This document shows, in pieces, positions 1 to 7,828 of a stretch of 13,498 nt of DNA; positions within the stretch are counted from its first letter, which is position 1, and each line of letters starts with the position of its first letter. The stretch is from Comamonadaceae bacterium (GTDB taxonomy: Bacteria; Pseudomonadota; Gammaproteobacteria; Burkholderiales; Burkholderiaceae_C). The position numbers were made by a program, and so were the translations under genes. The DNA lies in assembly GCA_947463845.1 (NCBI GenBank), contig CANHUM010000013.1:1-13498 (forward strand). The letters are read 5' to 3'. A model generated the notes under the pieces. That model was not told the DNA's origin. It saw nothing but the letters and a program-made list of their open reading frames with translations, and searched no databases.

Positions 1-3000
1 AAATTGCGCGTGTGGGCGTTGCCTTGGGTGATGCCGACATCGCCACGCACGGTGTCAAAAGCGAAGCCTTCTGCAAACACATCCATGAAGTCCAGCAATA
101 ACCGTCGAGGTAAGGCTTGCAGACTCAACACCCCCAGCAATTTCGCGACGCCAGCGTCGGCTTTGAGGAACTGACCCCGTCCCATCTGGACTTCAAACTG
201 ACCATTCATGCTGGGGTAATCCAACGCCATGGGTGAGCCTTGCCAACTGATCGCGCCCGACATTTGGCCCACACCACCGCGCAAGGCATTGGGTGTTCCC
301 AACCGGGTCAGCAAGGCGCCGGCATCCCGGATATCCAGGACAAAGTTCATTTCGGTTTTACGCGATGCAGTGCCGTCTCGTGCAGCCAGCCATCGGCCCG
401 TGCTTTTCAGCTGAGCTTCTGGCAGCACGACATTGAATTTTTTGAGTTGCCATTCGGGTCCGGCAGCTTGTCGGCTGGAGGCGGTCTCCTGGTTGACGGC
501 TTCGATTTCGACGCGGCCCAGCGGGATGCCACGCAACTCCAGGGCGTCCACCACGATGTCCAGCGCAGGCAGTCGAGTCGGTGGTGCTTCCAGCAAGGCC
601 TCGACTTCTGCCAGCTCGGCAGGTGGCAGGTTGAGCCGACTCAAGCGGGCAAAAAGTTGTCCTGCCTGACCACTGTAGGACTGTTGGAATGCGAGGTACC
701 CCGCCATTTCCTTGGCATCGATGTTGACGCGCCAAAGCGCGCCATCGCGCGTGCCGCCCACAGTGACCTGGTGCAAGCTGCGGTCGTTCACCGTCAGTGA
801 ATTGGTTTTCAGGCCCATGCGGTTGGGCAGGTAGGTTTGCCAAGCCGGAGCTGCACCTGGGGTCGCTTGCGATGGTGTTGCCGGCCTCGAAGTTCCAGAT
901 GCCGAGTCAGGAAAAAGCGCCAGCCACTCATCCACATCGAGCCTATCCATCACCACCTGTGCCGTCACGCCGGATTGCGGTAATGCAGGCATTTGTGGGC
1001 CGGCAATACCAATGCCCCAGATGCCGCGCAGAACTTCGGGCGTCTTGCCGGATAAATTGCGCACATATTCCACACGCAGGTTGTCGGCCAGGCTCACCTG
1101 AATGTGGTCTTGCGGACCTGACTTTTCCATGCTTGAGCGAAGTTGAATGTTCAGGTTGCGCGAACTTGAAGCCGTTTTGCCCAAAGGCGCAGGCAAGGTC
1201 ACGGCCATCCCCTCCAGGGTGCTTTGCACGGTTAAATCGGGTTGTCCATTTCGCCATGACAACCTCGCCTGGTAAGCCGCAGAGCCTTGGGCGTGTTGCG
1301 CCAACCCATCGAGCGGATAGAACTCTTTGGCGCCTCTCAGGCCTTCGGCGCTGACGCGGCCGCGCGCCTGAAACTCGATTCTGGCGGGAGACGCCGGACC
1401 TGTTGGGCGCATACCGCCCTCCACGGCGACAGGCCCACCCCACAATTGCGCCTGCACCTGGCGCAGTTCAAAACCAGCTTCGTGAAACTGCAGGGACCCC
1501 TGAAGTTTTTCCAACCGAGGTGTTCCTGGTTGCAAGCGCAGATCGGCGTTTTTGAACACAACGCTGCCTTGAACCTTGGACTGCTTGAGGTCCAGCAAGG
1601 GCAAACGCAATTCAAAACGGGTTTGCAAGTCGCCCAGCATTTGCGCCTCACCCAATGCGCCGGAGAGCAGAGAATTGAGTGCCGACTGTTGGACCATCCT
1701 CAACACCTGTGGTGCCTTGCTCGGGCTTTCGGCCTTCACTTGCAACAGGGGCTTCTGGGTCATGTCGGGGATTTCCGCCGATGCCGCAGTGAATAGAACA
1801 GCATGGGTGCCTTCACCCGCGCGGGCACTGGCGTTGTTCAGCCGCATCCCCAAACGGTCAAAGATCAGTTGCCCCTGAAGGTTGCTCAAACGCGGCCAAG
1901 GGGCACCACCTGTAGGCAGTAATGCCTTGGGTACCGTCTCCAGCACCACGTCTTTGAGACGGCCCGAAAAACGGAATTCACCGTCCTTGGGGTTGGCAAA
2001 AGGCAACTTGGCCAAATCACCCTTGATTTTGACGGCCACGCCCGAGTAAGTGCCCTGGACCAGTGCATCGCGCAGGTAATCCCGAACGGAAGCGGGCAAG
2101 AAGAGCGGAAGATACCGGTGCGCTGCAGCAGCATGGGCCTGATCGATGGTCCCGTCGAGGGTCAATGCACCTGGACCTTGGGGCAGACTTTGCCATTGGC
2201 CGCGCCACTCGCCACGCAGGTCTGCGTTGGCCATTTTCAGCGACCATTGGGGCACACGCCAATGGGTACCGTCTGAGCTGGGCTGACGCTCCCATCGGGC
2301 GCTGGCCTGGAGCTGGTGCATCGGCACTTCTGCCGGTGACAGCACGCCAGGCAGCCAAAGTGCGCCACCATCACCTATGCGCACGTCCACCTGTCCCCCG
2401 TCGTGGCGCATGTCCAGGTTCACGTCTGCGCCGCGCAGGCCGGGCAAATGCGCCCATCGCTGGGAAGCGGTGGCCGCTTGGCCAGAGGCCTCGGGCTGCC
2501 AACGCAGACCTTGAATGCTGGCTTTGGCCGCATAGGTTTGAGGCTGAGGCCATGGCCCTTGCCAGCGCAAGTTCAGTTGAGTGACCAAGCCTGCAATATC
2601 CCGCGATTGCAGGGCGGCATGGGCGGCCGAGGCCTGCGGCAAGCGCAGCGCCAACTCTCTGAGGGCGTGCAAATCCAGCTGATCGGCCTGCAAAACACCC
2701 TGAGCTGGACGCGCGTCCGTGGCCCACGTGTAGTTCAGAGACAGATTGCCCCCAGGCCAGCGCAAGCCTTCGGCATTGATGAAGGACAGGCCTTGTGTGG
2801 TGGCCAGAAAACCTTCTTCATGAACCTGTACCCCGAGCCGGCCGGACAAGCGCTCAAAACCCAAGGGTGAACCTTGTGCATCCAGATGCGCCTGCACGCC
2901 AACCAGGCTCACATCGGCCAGTGCGCCGCGCCATTGTCCGTTGTCCACATCGGCCCACAGCCGAAGCACGCCTTGTCCCTGTACCTGCCCCAAGTCGTTC

Positions 3001-3812
3001 GCCCAACGAGGGGCTATGGCCGATCGCAATTGGCCCAGATCGACTTTCGGGAAAAAGGCATACGACTGTCCGGACCAATCGGCCAGATGCCCCGCGTTGA
3101 CGGATAAAAGCTTGCGCTTGAACTGGCCCATGAGCACAAACCGCTCGCCCCAGGCGCTGGGGGGCGTGGCATCCAGACGCACGCTGTGCTTTCTGGATGA
3201 GTTGCGAATGACCAGATCCACATCCCGCAAAAGCAAAGGCTCGGCCAATTCTGCGTTAGAGGTGACGGCGGTTGGCGCATGCCAGCGCAACACGCCTCCT
3301 CGAACAATCACTTCGCGCTGGGAAAAAAGCCAATTGCCCGCCGCTGAGTCGCCGTCCAGCGTCGGTTGCCAGGTGATACCCGCCACTTGCCAATGCCCGT
3401 CGCTGGTTTGCCGAACGTCCAGCTCCAGACCGTCCATCACCAGTTGGTCCAATTGGAGCAGCATGGCAGAACGCAAGCTCAGGGCCACCACGACTTTGGG
3501 CAAGGTCAGTGCTGGCCGCTCTTGAGGGTCCAGCAGTTCGATGTCGCGCAACTCAAATGAAGGGACCCAGCCTGTGCTTTGTGCAGACAAAGCGCCAATG
3601 CGAACGGGTACACCCAGAGATTGCCGGGCAAGGCGCTCCAGCGCAGGGCGAAATTCGTCGATTCGCGGCACAATCCAAAAATGCAGGCTTGCCCAAGCCA
3701 TTCCCAGCACCAGCCCGGCGATCAGCAGACCCCACAGAAAAAGCCGAACCAGCCCGGCCAGCCAGCGCTGCAGGCGAGGTTCGGTCAGGGACAAGGTGGA
3801 AGGATGTGGCAC
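1..3812 (-). CDS. yhdP: YhdP-family AsmA-like envelope protein (TIGR02099 type), 3' end outside window
   Basis: The frame is open from a GTG at 3812 to the window edge, 1270 codons with no stop. The N-terminus has a short basic cytoplasmic stretch, one membrane segment at about residues 22-46 (rich in Leu, Gly, Trp), then WIVPRIDEFRPALERLA and LGVPVRIG, the usual opening of this family. The rest is a long periplasmic stretch rich in beta-strand-like segments. Near the window edge, residues about 1226-1261 carry LGVLSLQALPRRLLLDF followed by GFAFDTVRGDVGI, the conserved C-terminal AsmA-like signature. By family comparison perhaps 100 residues are missing. E. coli YhdP (1266 aa) belongs to the AsmA-like group that moves phospholipid to the outer membrane; that role here is inferred from homology. 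The start is uncertain: no clear ribosome binding site precedes the GTG, but no in-frame ATG lies upstream and the next one (in the membrane segment) would destroy the anchor. It is divergent from glnE. Confidence 0.9.
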   Translation of the reverse strand, partial: MPHPSTLSLTEPRLQRWLAGLVRLFLWGLLIAGLVLGMAWASLHFWIVPRIDEFRPALERLARQSLGVPVRIGALSAQSTGWVPSFELRDIELLDPQERPALTLPKVVVALSLRSAMLLQLDQLVMDGLELDVRQTSDGHWQVAGITWQPTLDGDSAAGNWLFSQREVIVRGGVLRWHAPTAVTSNAELAEPLLLRDVDLVIRNSSRKHSVRLDATPPSAWGERFVLMGQFKRKLLSVNAGHLADWSGQSYAFFPKVDLGQLRSAIAPRWANDLGQVQGQGVLRLWADVDNGQWRGALADVSLVGVQAHLDAQGSPLGFERLSGRLGVQVHEEGFLATTQGLSFINAEGLRWPGGNLSLNYTWATDARPAQGVLQADQLDLHALRELALRLPQASAAHAALQSRDIAGLVTQLNLRWQGPWPQPQTYAAKASIQGLRWQPEASGQAATASQRWAHLPGLRGADVNLDMRHDGGQVDVRIGDGGALWLPGVLSPAEVPMHQLQASARWERQPSSDGTHWRVPQWSLKMANADLRGEWRGQWQSLPQGPGALTLDGTIDQAHAAAAHRYLPLFLPASVRDYLRDALVQGTYSGVAVKIKGDLAKLPFANPKDGEFRFSGRLKDVVLETVPKALLPTGGAPWPRLSNLQGQLIFDRLGMRLNNASARAGEGTHAVLFTAASAEIPDMTQKPLLQVKAESPSKAPQVLRMVQQSALNSLLSGALGEAQMLGDLQTRFELRLPLLDLKQSKVQGSVVFKNADLRLQPGTPRLEKLQGSLQFHEAGFELRQVQAQLWGGPVAVEGGMRPTGPASPARIEFQARGRVSAEGLRGAKEFYPLDGLAQHAQGSAAYQARLSWRNGQPDLTVQSTLEGMAVTLPAPLGKTASSSRNLNIQLRSSMEKSGPQDHIQVSLADNLRVEYVRNLSGKTPEVLRGIWGIGIAGPQMPALPQSGVTAQVVMDRLDVDEWLALFPDSASGTSRPATPSQATPGAAPAWQTYLPNRMGLKTNSLTVNDRSLHQVTVGGTRDGALWRVNIDAKEMAGYLAFQQSYSGQAGQLFARLSRLNLPPAELAEVEALLEAPPTRLPALDIVVDALELRGIPLGRVEIEAVNQETASSRQAAGPEWQLKKFNVVLPEAQLKSTGRWLAARDGTASRKTEMNFVLDIRDAGALLTRLGTPNALRGGVGQMSGAISWQGSPMALDYPSMNGQFEVQMGRGQFLKADAGVAKLLGVLSLQALPRRLLLDFMDVFAEGFAFDTVRGDVGITQGNAHTRN

Positions 3813-3843
3813 AAACGTACGAATTAGAAAGTCAGTAGGAATT

Positions 3844-6612
3844 ATGACCCGCAGCCCATCGATGGATGTCAGTGCCCCCTTGGAGGCCCAGCTTGTCCAG
3901 GTTGCCCAGCCGACAGACCTGTCGGGCGTTCACCTTTATTCGCGGTTTGTGCAGCGTTTGCAACGCCGTTATGGGGATGTGCTGAAGGTGTTGGCCCCGG
4001 GTATCCCGAACCGGGAGAGCTTGAAGGCCGCCTATGAGGCCTTGACGGTCACGGGTCTGGACACCGGTGCTGCGCTTCGGGTTTTGCGCCAAATCACGCT
4101 GGAGCGTCTGGCTCAGCTCGACTGCACCCAGCAGGCCCCTTTGGATCGCGTCACCCGAAGCATGACCTGGCTGGCCGAAGTTACCCTCGACATCGCGTGG
4201 CAACAAGTCATGGCCGACCTGGACACCCTGCATGGCGTCCCCTCCAAGGCCAATGGCGAGCGTGCCGAAATGTGGATCATCGGCATGGGCAAGCTCGGCG
4301 CCCGTGAGCTGAACGTGTCGAGCGACATCGACCTGATTTATGTGTACGACGAAGATGGTCAGACCCGGGGCAACAGCGAAGGCCGCAACAAAGTCTCGTG
4401 CCAGGAGTATTTCACCCGGGCCGTCAAACGCATGTACGCCCTGATCGGTGACACCACCGAGCACGGTTTTGTGTTCCGTGTGGACCTGGCACTGCGCCCC
4501 AATGGCAACTCCGGCCCCAGCGTGGTCTCACTCGATGCCCTGGAAGAGTATTTGCTGGTGCAAGGCCGTGAGTGGGAGCGTTTTGCCTGGATGAAAAGCC
4601 GTGTGGTTGCGCCTCGCAGTGCAGTCCTCAATGGCTCGGCCCTGGCGCTGCGCGGCGTGGTCTTGCCGTTCGTGTTTCGCCGCTACCTGGACTACAACGT
4701 GTTCGAGTCGCTGCGCACGCTGCACCAGCAGATCCGTGACCACGCGTCCAAACGCAGCGCCGGCCACCCTGAGCGCGCCAACGACGTGAAACTCTCGCGT
4801 GGTGGCATCCGCGAGATCGAATTCACCGTGCAGCTTTTGCAGGTCGTGCGCGGAGGGCAGTTTCCAGAACTGCGCACCCGCCCCACCCTGGACGCCCTGC
4901 AGCGTGTGGCCAAAGCGGGTCTCATGCCCCAGGCCACGGCCGACGCTTTGAGTGCGGCTTATGTGTTTTTGCGTCAGGTGGAGCACCGCATCCAGTACCT
5001 GGACGACCAGCAAACCCATGTACTGCCCACGCGCGATGACGATTTGGCCTGGATTGCCCAGACCCTGGGGTTCACCGGCACGTGTGCATTCCTGTCCGAG
5101 CTGGATGCGCACCGTGAAGTGGTGGCGCAAGAGTTTGACACCTTGTTGGGCGGTGACCGCGATTGCAAAGGTTGCAATGGCAAAAACGGAAAAAACGCAC
5201 GCGAACATGCCGACCTCGATGCGGTATTGACGGATTTCAGGGGTCCGGTGCGCGAGAGGTTGGCGTTGTGGGGTGAAAACACACGGGTGCTGGCCTTGCG
5301 CGACGATGCCCGGGGACGCTTGATGCGTTTGCTGCAAAGAACGGCGCAGTGGCTCGATGTGGGGCGTGTGAGTGAAGAAGCCGTGCTGCGCATGGCCGAC
5401 TGGATAGAGCCGCTGCTGCGCCGCGAAAGTTACCTGGCGCTCATGCTGGAGCGCCCTTCGGTCCATGAGCGTTTGCTGCGTTTGTTGGGCGCTGCCAAGT
5501 GGCCTGCACGGTATTTGTTGCAACACCCGGGGGTGATTGACGAGTTGGCCGGGGGCAACTTGTTCAACAGCCGCTTTGATGCCCATGAATTTGAAGCGGA
5601 TTTGCAGGCCCGTCTGGTGGCGCTTCAACGCACTGGCGAGGACGACGAGGAAAGCTTGCTCAATTTGTTGCGCCGTGCCCACCACGCCGAGCAGTTCAGA
5701 ACGCTGGCGCGGGATGTGGAAGGGGTGCTCACCGTGGAACAGGTGGCTGACGATCTGAGTGCTCTGGCCGATGCCGTGCTGCGCGTGACAGCGCGCTGGT
5801 GCTGGAGCCGTCTCAAAACACGCCACCGCGAAGAACCCGCCATTGCCATCATTGGCTACGGCAAACTCGGTGGCAAGGAGCTGGGCTACGGCAGCGATCT
5901 CGACATTGTGTTTGTTTATGAAGATGAAGACGAGCGCGCTCAGGAGATTTATGCCGCCTATGTCCGCAAGCTCATCAACTGGATGACCGTCAAAACCGCC
6001 GAAGGCGACCTGTACGAAATCGATACCGCACTCAGGCCCAATGGCAATTCAGGATTGCTGGTCACGCGTTTCGAGGCTTACGCCGACTACCAGCAGCAAC
6101 GCGGCAGCAACACCGCCTGGACCTGGGAGCATCAGGCCATGACCCGTGCCCGATTCGTCATGGGTCTGTCCAGTCTGTCGCTCCGCTTTGACGGCGTGCG
6201 CCATGCGGTGATTGGCGCGCCACGTGACCCCAACAGCCTGAAAGCAGAAATTGTGGCCATGCGCGAGCGCGTGCGTGAGGGTCATCCGGTCAAGGCCGAC
6301 CGGTTTGACGTGAAGCACAGTCCCGGCGGCATGGTCGATGCCGAGTTTGTTGTGCAGTACCTGGTTCTGTTGCATACCGCTGCTTACCCGCAGTTGGCCG
6401 ATAACGTGGGCAATATTGCTTTGCTGCAAAGGGCCGAGGCAGCTGCTCTTTTGCCTTCAGGGATGGGGCTGGCTGCTGCCAACGCGTACCGTGAGCTGCG
6501 CCGCGTGCAGCACCGGGCCCGCTTGAACGAAGAACCCACCGATGTGCCGCTTGAACTTTTGACAGCCGAGCGTGAGGCGGTGCTGTCGTTGTGGCGTTGG
6601 GTCATGCACTGA
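3844..6612 (+). CDS. glnE: Bifunctional glutamine synthetase adenylyltransferase / adenylyl-removing enzyme
   Basis: A cytoplasmic enzyme of 922 aa (E. coli GlnE has 946) that attaches AMP to glutamine synthetase and removes it, in response to PII protein and glutamine. Both nucleotidyltransferase halves are present. The N-terminal deadenylylation domain has GMGKLGARELN then SSDIDLIYVY, with the metal-binding pair Asp161 and Asp163. The C-terminal adenylylation domain has GYGKLGGKELGYGSDLDI, with Asp685 and Asp687. RPNGNSG follows each motif, and the GlnE helical-domain motifs LSRGGIREIEF and HSPGGMVDAEF are also seen. I chose the ATG at 3844. The frame stays open upstream to about 3541, but that stretch overlaps the divergent yhdP gene and has no GlnE-like sequence. 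AGGA at 3837-3840 is only 3 bases from the ATG, so the binding site is poorly placed; another ATG lies in frame at 3862. A Lys/Gly/Asn-rich insert sits near the junction of the two halves at residues about 440-455. Confidence 0.96.
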   Translation: MTRSPSMDVSAPLEAQLVQVAQPTDLSGVHLYSRFVQRLQRRYGDVLKVLAPGIPNRESLKAAYEALTVTGLDTGAALRVLRQITLERLAQLDCTQQAPLDRVTRSMTWLAEVTLDIAWQQVMADLDTLHGVPSKANGERAEMWIIGMGKLGARELNVSSDIDLIYVYDEDGQTRGNSEGRNKVSCQEYFTRAVKRMYALIGDTTEHGFVFRVDLALRPNGNSGPSVVSLDALEEYLLVQGREWERFAWMKSRVVAPRSAVLNGSALALRGVVLPFVFRRYLDYNVFESLRTLHQQIRDHASKRSAGHPERANDVKLSRGGIREIEFTVQLLQVVRGGQFPELRTRPTLDALQRVAKAGLMPQATADALSAAYVFLRQVEHRIQYLDDQQTHVLPTRDDDLAWIAQTLGFTGTCAFLSELDAHREVVAQEFDTLLGGDRDCKGCNGKNGKNAREHADLDAVLTDFRGPVRERLALWGENTRVLALRDDARGRLMRLLQRTAQWLDVGRVSEEAVLRMADWIEPLLRRESYLALMLERPSVHERLLRLLGAAKWPARYLLQHPGVIDELAGGNLFNSRFDAHEFEADLQARLVALQRTGEDDEESLLNLLRRAHHAEQFRTLARDVEGVLTVEQVADDLSALADAVLRVTARWCWSRLKTRHREEPAIAIIGYGKLGGKELGYGSDLDIVFVYEDEDERAQEIYAAYVRKLINWMTVKTAEGDLYEIDTALRPNGNSGLLVTRFEAYADYQQQRGSNTAWTWEHQAMTRARFVMGLSSLSLRFDGVRHAVIGAPRDPNSLKAEIVAMRERVREGHPVKADRFDVKHSPGGMVDAEFVVQYLVLLHTAAYPQLADNVGNIALLQRAEAAALLPSGMGLAAANAYRELRRVQHRARLNEEPTDVPLELLTAEREAVLSLWRWVMH
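5155..5211 (+). other. Low-complexity inter-domain linker within glnE
   Basis: Codons from about residue 438 to 456 encode DRDCKGCNGKNGKNAREHA, a hydrophilic Cys/Gly/Lys/Asn-rich stretch containing a small GKN-GKN repeat and A-rich runs at the DNA level (5182-5196). It lies close to where the E. coli enzyme is divided into deadenylylating and adenylylating halves, so it is most simply read as a flexible linker. The reading frame is intact. The repeat and its position are seen directly; the linker role is inferred. Confidence 0.5.
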
Positions 6613-6642
6613 CATGACCTTGGCTTGCCCAAGTTCAATGTC
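6611..6642 (+). terminator. Possible stem-loop after glnE, no U-tract
   Basis: Starting within the glnE stop codon, GACAT (6611-6615) can pair with ATGTC (6638-6642), and CTTGG (6619-6623) with CCAAG (6629-6633) around a 5-base loop, with an imperfect internal loop between the two stems. No run of T follows, so this is not a convincing intrinsic terminator. It may still be an RNA structure in the only sizeable gap (6613-6706) before the efflux genes. I see no strong sigma70 promoter in that gap. Confidence 0.3.
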
Positions 6643-6706
6643 AGGCGTGATGCTCTACCGCTAAACTCAATGGGCGCCGTTGGGGCGTGCAGCCATGAGA
6701 TGTGCC

Positions 6707-7819
6707 ATGAAGAAAAGCGGTGTTTGGGTTTGGGTGTTGGTGGGTGCATTGGCGGGTGTCTCTGGCGCAGCCATCGCCAACGATGACAGCAAAAAAACCA
6801 ACACGGCCAAACCTTCACTGACCGTGCTGGTGGCGATGCCACAAACCAGCAGCTTGCCCCAAATGGTCCAGGCCAATGGCAACCTGGCCGCCTGGCAGGA
6901 AGCGGTCGTGGGTGCCGAGGCCAATGGCCTGAAGATCACCGAGGTCCGCGTCAACGTGGGCGATCGCGTGCAGCGCGGCGATGTGCTGGCGGTTTTGCAG
7001 GCCGACACCTTGCGGGCCGAGCTGGCGCAGGCACAAGCCAGTTTGGCCGAGGCCACGGCCAACGCCCTGGAGGCCAAAGCGCAAGCCGAGCGTGCCCGCA
7101 GCCTGCAGCAGCAAGGCTTTTTCAGCAACGCGCAGCTGAGCCAGGCGCTGGCTGCCGAGGCCTCTTCTGTGGCCCGCGTGCAGTCAGCCCGTGCCATGGT
7201 GCAGCTGCAAAACGTTCGTCTGTCGCAAACCCAGGTGCTGGCACCGGATGCGGGTGTGATTTCGGTGCGCCAGGCCACCGTGGGCAGCGTGGTGGGCGCG
7301 GGCACCGAGTTGGTCCGACTCATCCGCCAAGGCCGGATTGAGTGGCGAGCCGAAGTGACCGCTGCTGAAATCGGGCGTATTCAGGTGGGTGCTCCGGTTC
7401 AAGTCAAAGCGGCCAGCGGTCAGGTGCTGCAAGGCAAGGTGCGCATGGTGGCACCCTCGGTCGACGCGCAAACCCGCAACGCGCTGGTGTATGTCGATTT
7501 GCCTGTCCAAACCGGCAGTGCTCGTGCAGGCATGTACGCCCAAGGCGAAATCACTTTGGGCCAGAGCCAGGCCCTGACCGTGCCGCAAACGGCGGTGGTG
7601 GTGCGTGACGGATTCAGCTATGTCTACGCCGTTGGAGCCGACCAGAAGGTCACGCAGCTCAAAGTGCAAACTGGCCGGCAAAGCGGTGACCGTGTGGAGG
7701 TGATCAGCGGCCTGAAAGCCGATACCCGTGTGGTGGCCAGTGGCGGTGCGTTTTTGAACCACGGCGACACGGTGCGCGTGGTGGATGCAGCCCCGGTCAC
7801 GAAGCCTGCCGCCAAATAA
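6707..7819 (+). CDS. RND efflux periplasmic adaptor subunit (HlyD/AcrA/MdtA-like membrane fusion protein)
   Basis: Adaptor of 370 aa that should link the downstream RND transporter to an outer-membrane channel across the periplasm. Residues 1-24 (MKKSGVWVWV, a hydrophobic core, then AAIA) form a signal peptide with an AxA-type cleavage site before Asn25; there is no lipobox Cys. The first half of the lipoyl-like barrel is at about 67-97 (GDRVQRGDVLAVL). An Ala/Gln/Glu-rich alpha-hairpin spans about 98-175, with a turn near QQQGFFSNAQLSQ. The second lipoyl half begins at QVLAPDAGVIS (176-186), followed by beta-barrel (EWRAEVTAAEIGRI) and membrane-proximal (VPQTAVVVRDG) regions. An ATG at 6695 would add MRCA and a GGGG run precedes it, while TTG 6680 is a third option; I prefer 6707 because it gives a compact MKK signal peptide. 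The next gene starts 9 bases downstream. Substrate cannot be told from sequence. Confidence 0.9.
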   Translation: MKKSGVWVWVLVGALAGVSGAAIANDDSKKTNTAKPSLTVLVAMPQTSSLPQMVQANGNLAAWQEAVVGAEANGLKITEVRVNVGDRVQRGDVLAVLQADTLRAELAQAQASLAEATANALEAKAQAERARSLQQQGFFSNAQLSQALAAEASSVARVQSARAMVQLQNVRLSQTQVLAPDAGVISVRQATVGSVVGAGTELVRLIRQGRIEWRAEVTAAEIGRIQVGAPVQVKAASGQVLQGKVRMVAPSVDAQTRNALVYVDLPVQTGSARAGMYAQGEITLGQSQALTVPQTAVVVRDGFSYVYAVGADQKVTQLKVQTGRQSGDRVEVISGLKADTRVVASGGAFLNHGDTVRVVDAAPVTKPAAK

Positions 7820-7824
7820 AGGGA
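7819..7824 (+). promoter_or_regulatory. Ribosome binding site of the RND transporter gene
   Basis: AAGGGA lies 4 bases before the ATG at 7829 and overlaps the last base of the adaptor stop codon. It supports that start and fits translation of adaptor and transporter from one message. Confidence 0.6.
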
Positions 7825-7828
7825 CGCC

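Noticed and set aside
229..2870. Several plus-strand open frames of 60-190 codons in the first 3 kb
   Set aside because: All lie opposite the continuous 1270-codon YhdP-family frame, have no family resemblance and no good ribosome binding sites.
3815..3820. CGTACG palindrome between yhdP and glnE as an operator
   Set aside because: A single 6-base palindrome without flanking symmetry is expected by chance and matches no operator I recognise.
3541..3843. N-terminal extension of glnE by 101 codons
   Set aside because: The stretch overlaps the divergent yhdP coding sequence and looks unlike any GlnE N-terminus. The protein becomes GlnE-like only just after the ATG at 3844.
4528..5826. Long open frame of 432 codons on the minus strand opposite glnE
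   Set aside because: It is antisense to the well-conserved glnE gene and its product is His/Gln-rich and resembles no family I know, as expected for the shadow of a GC-rich gene.
6638..6667. Possible promoter ATGTCA-N18-TAAACT before the adaptor gene
   Set aside because: Both hexamers match the sigma70 consensus at only four of six positions and part of it overlaps the possible hairpin. This is no better than chance.
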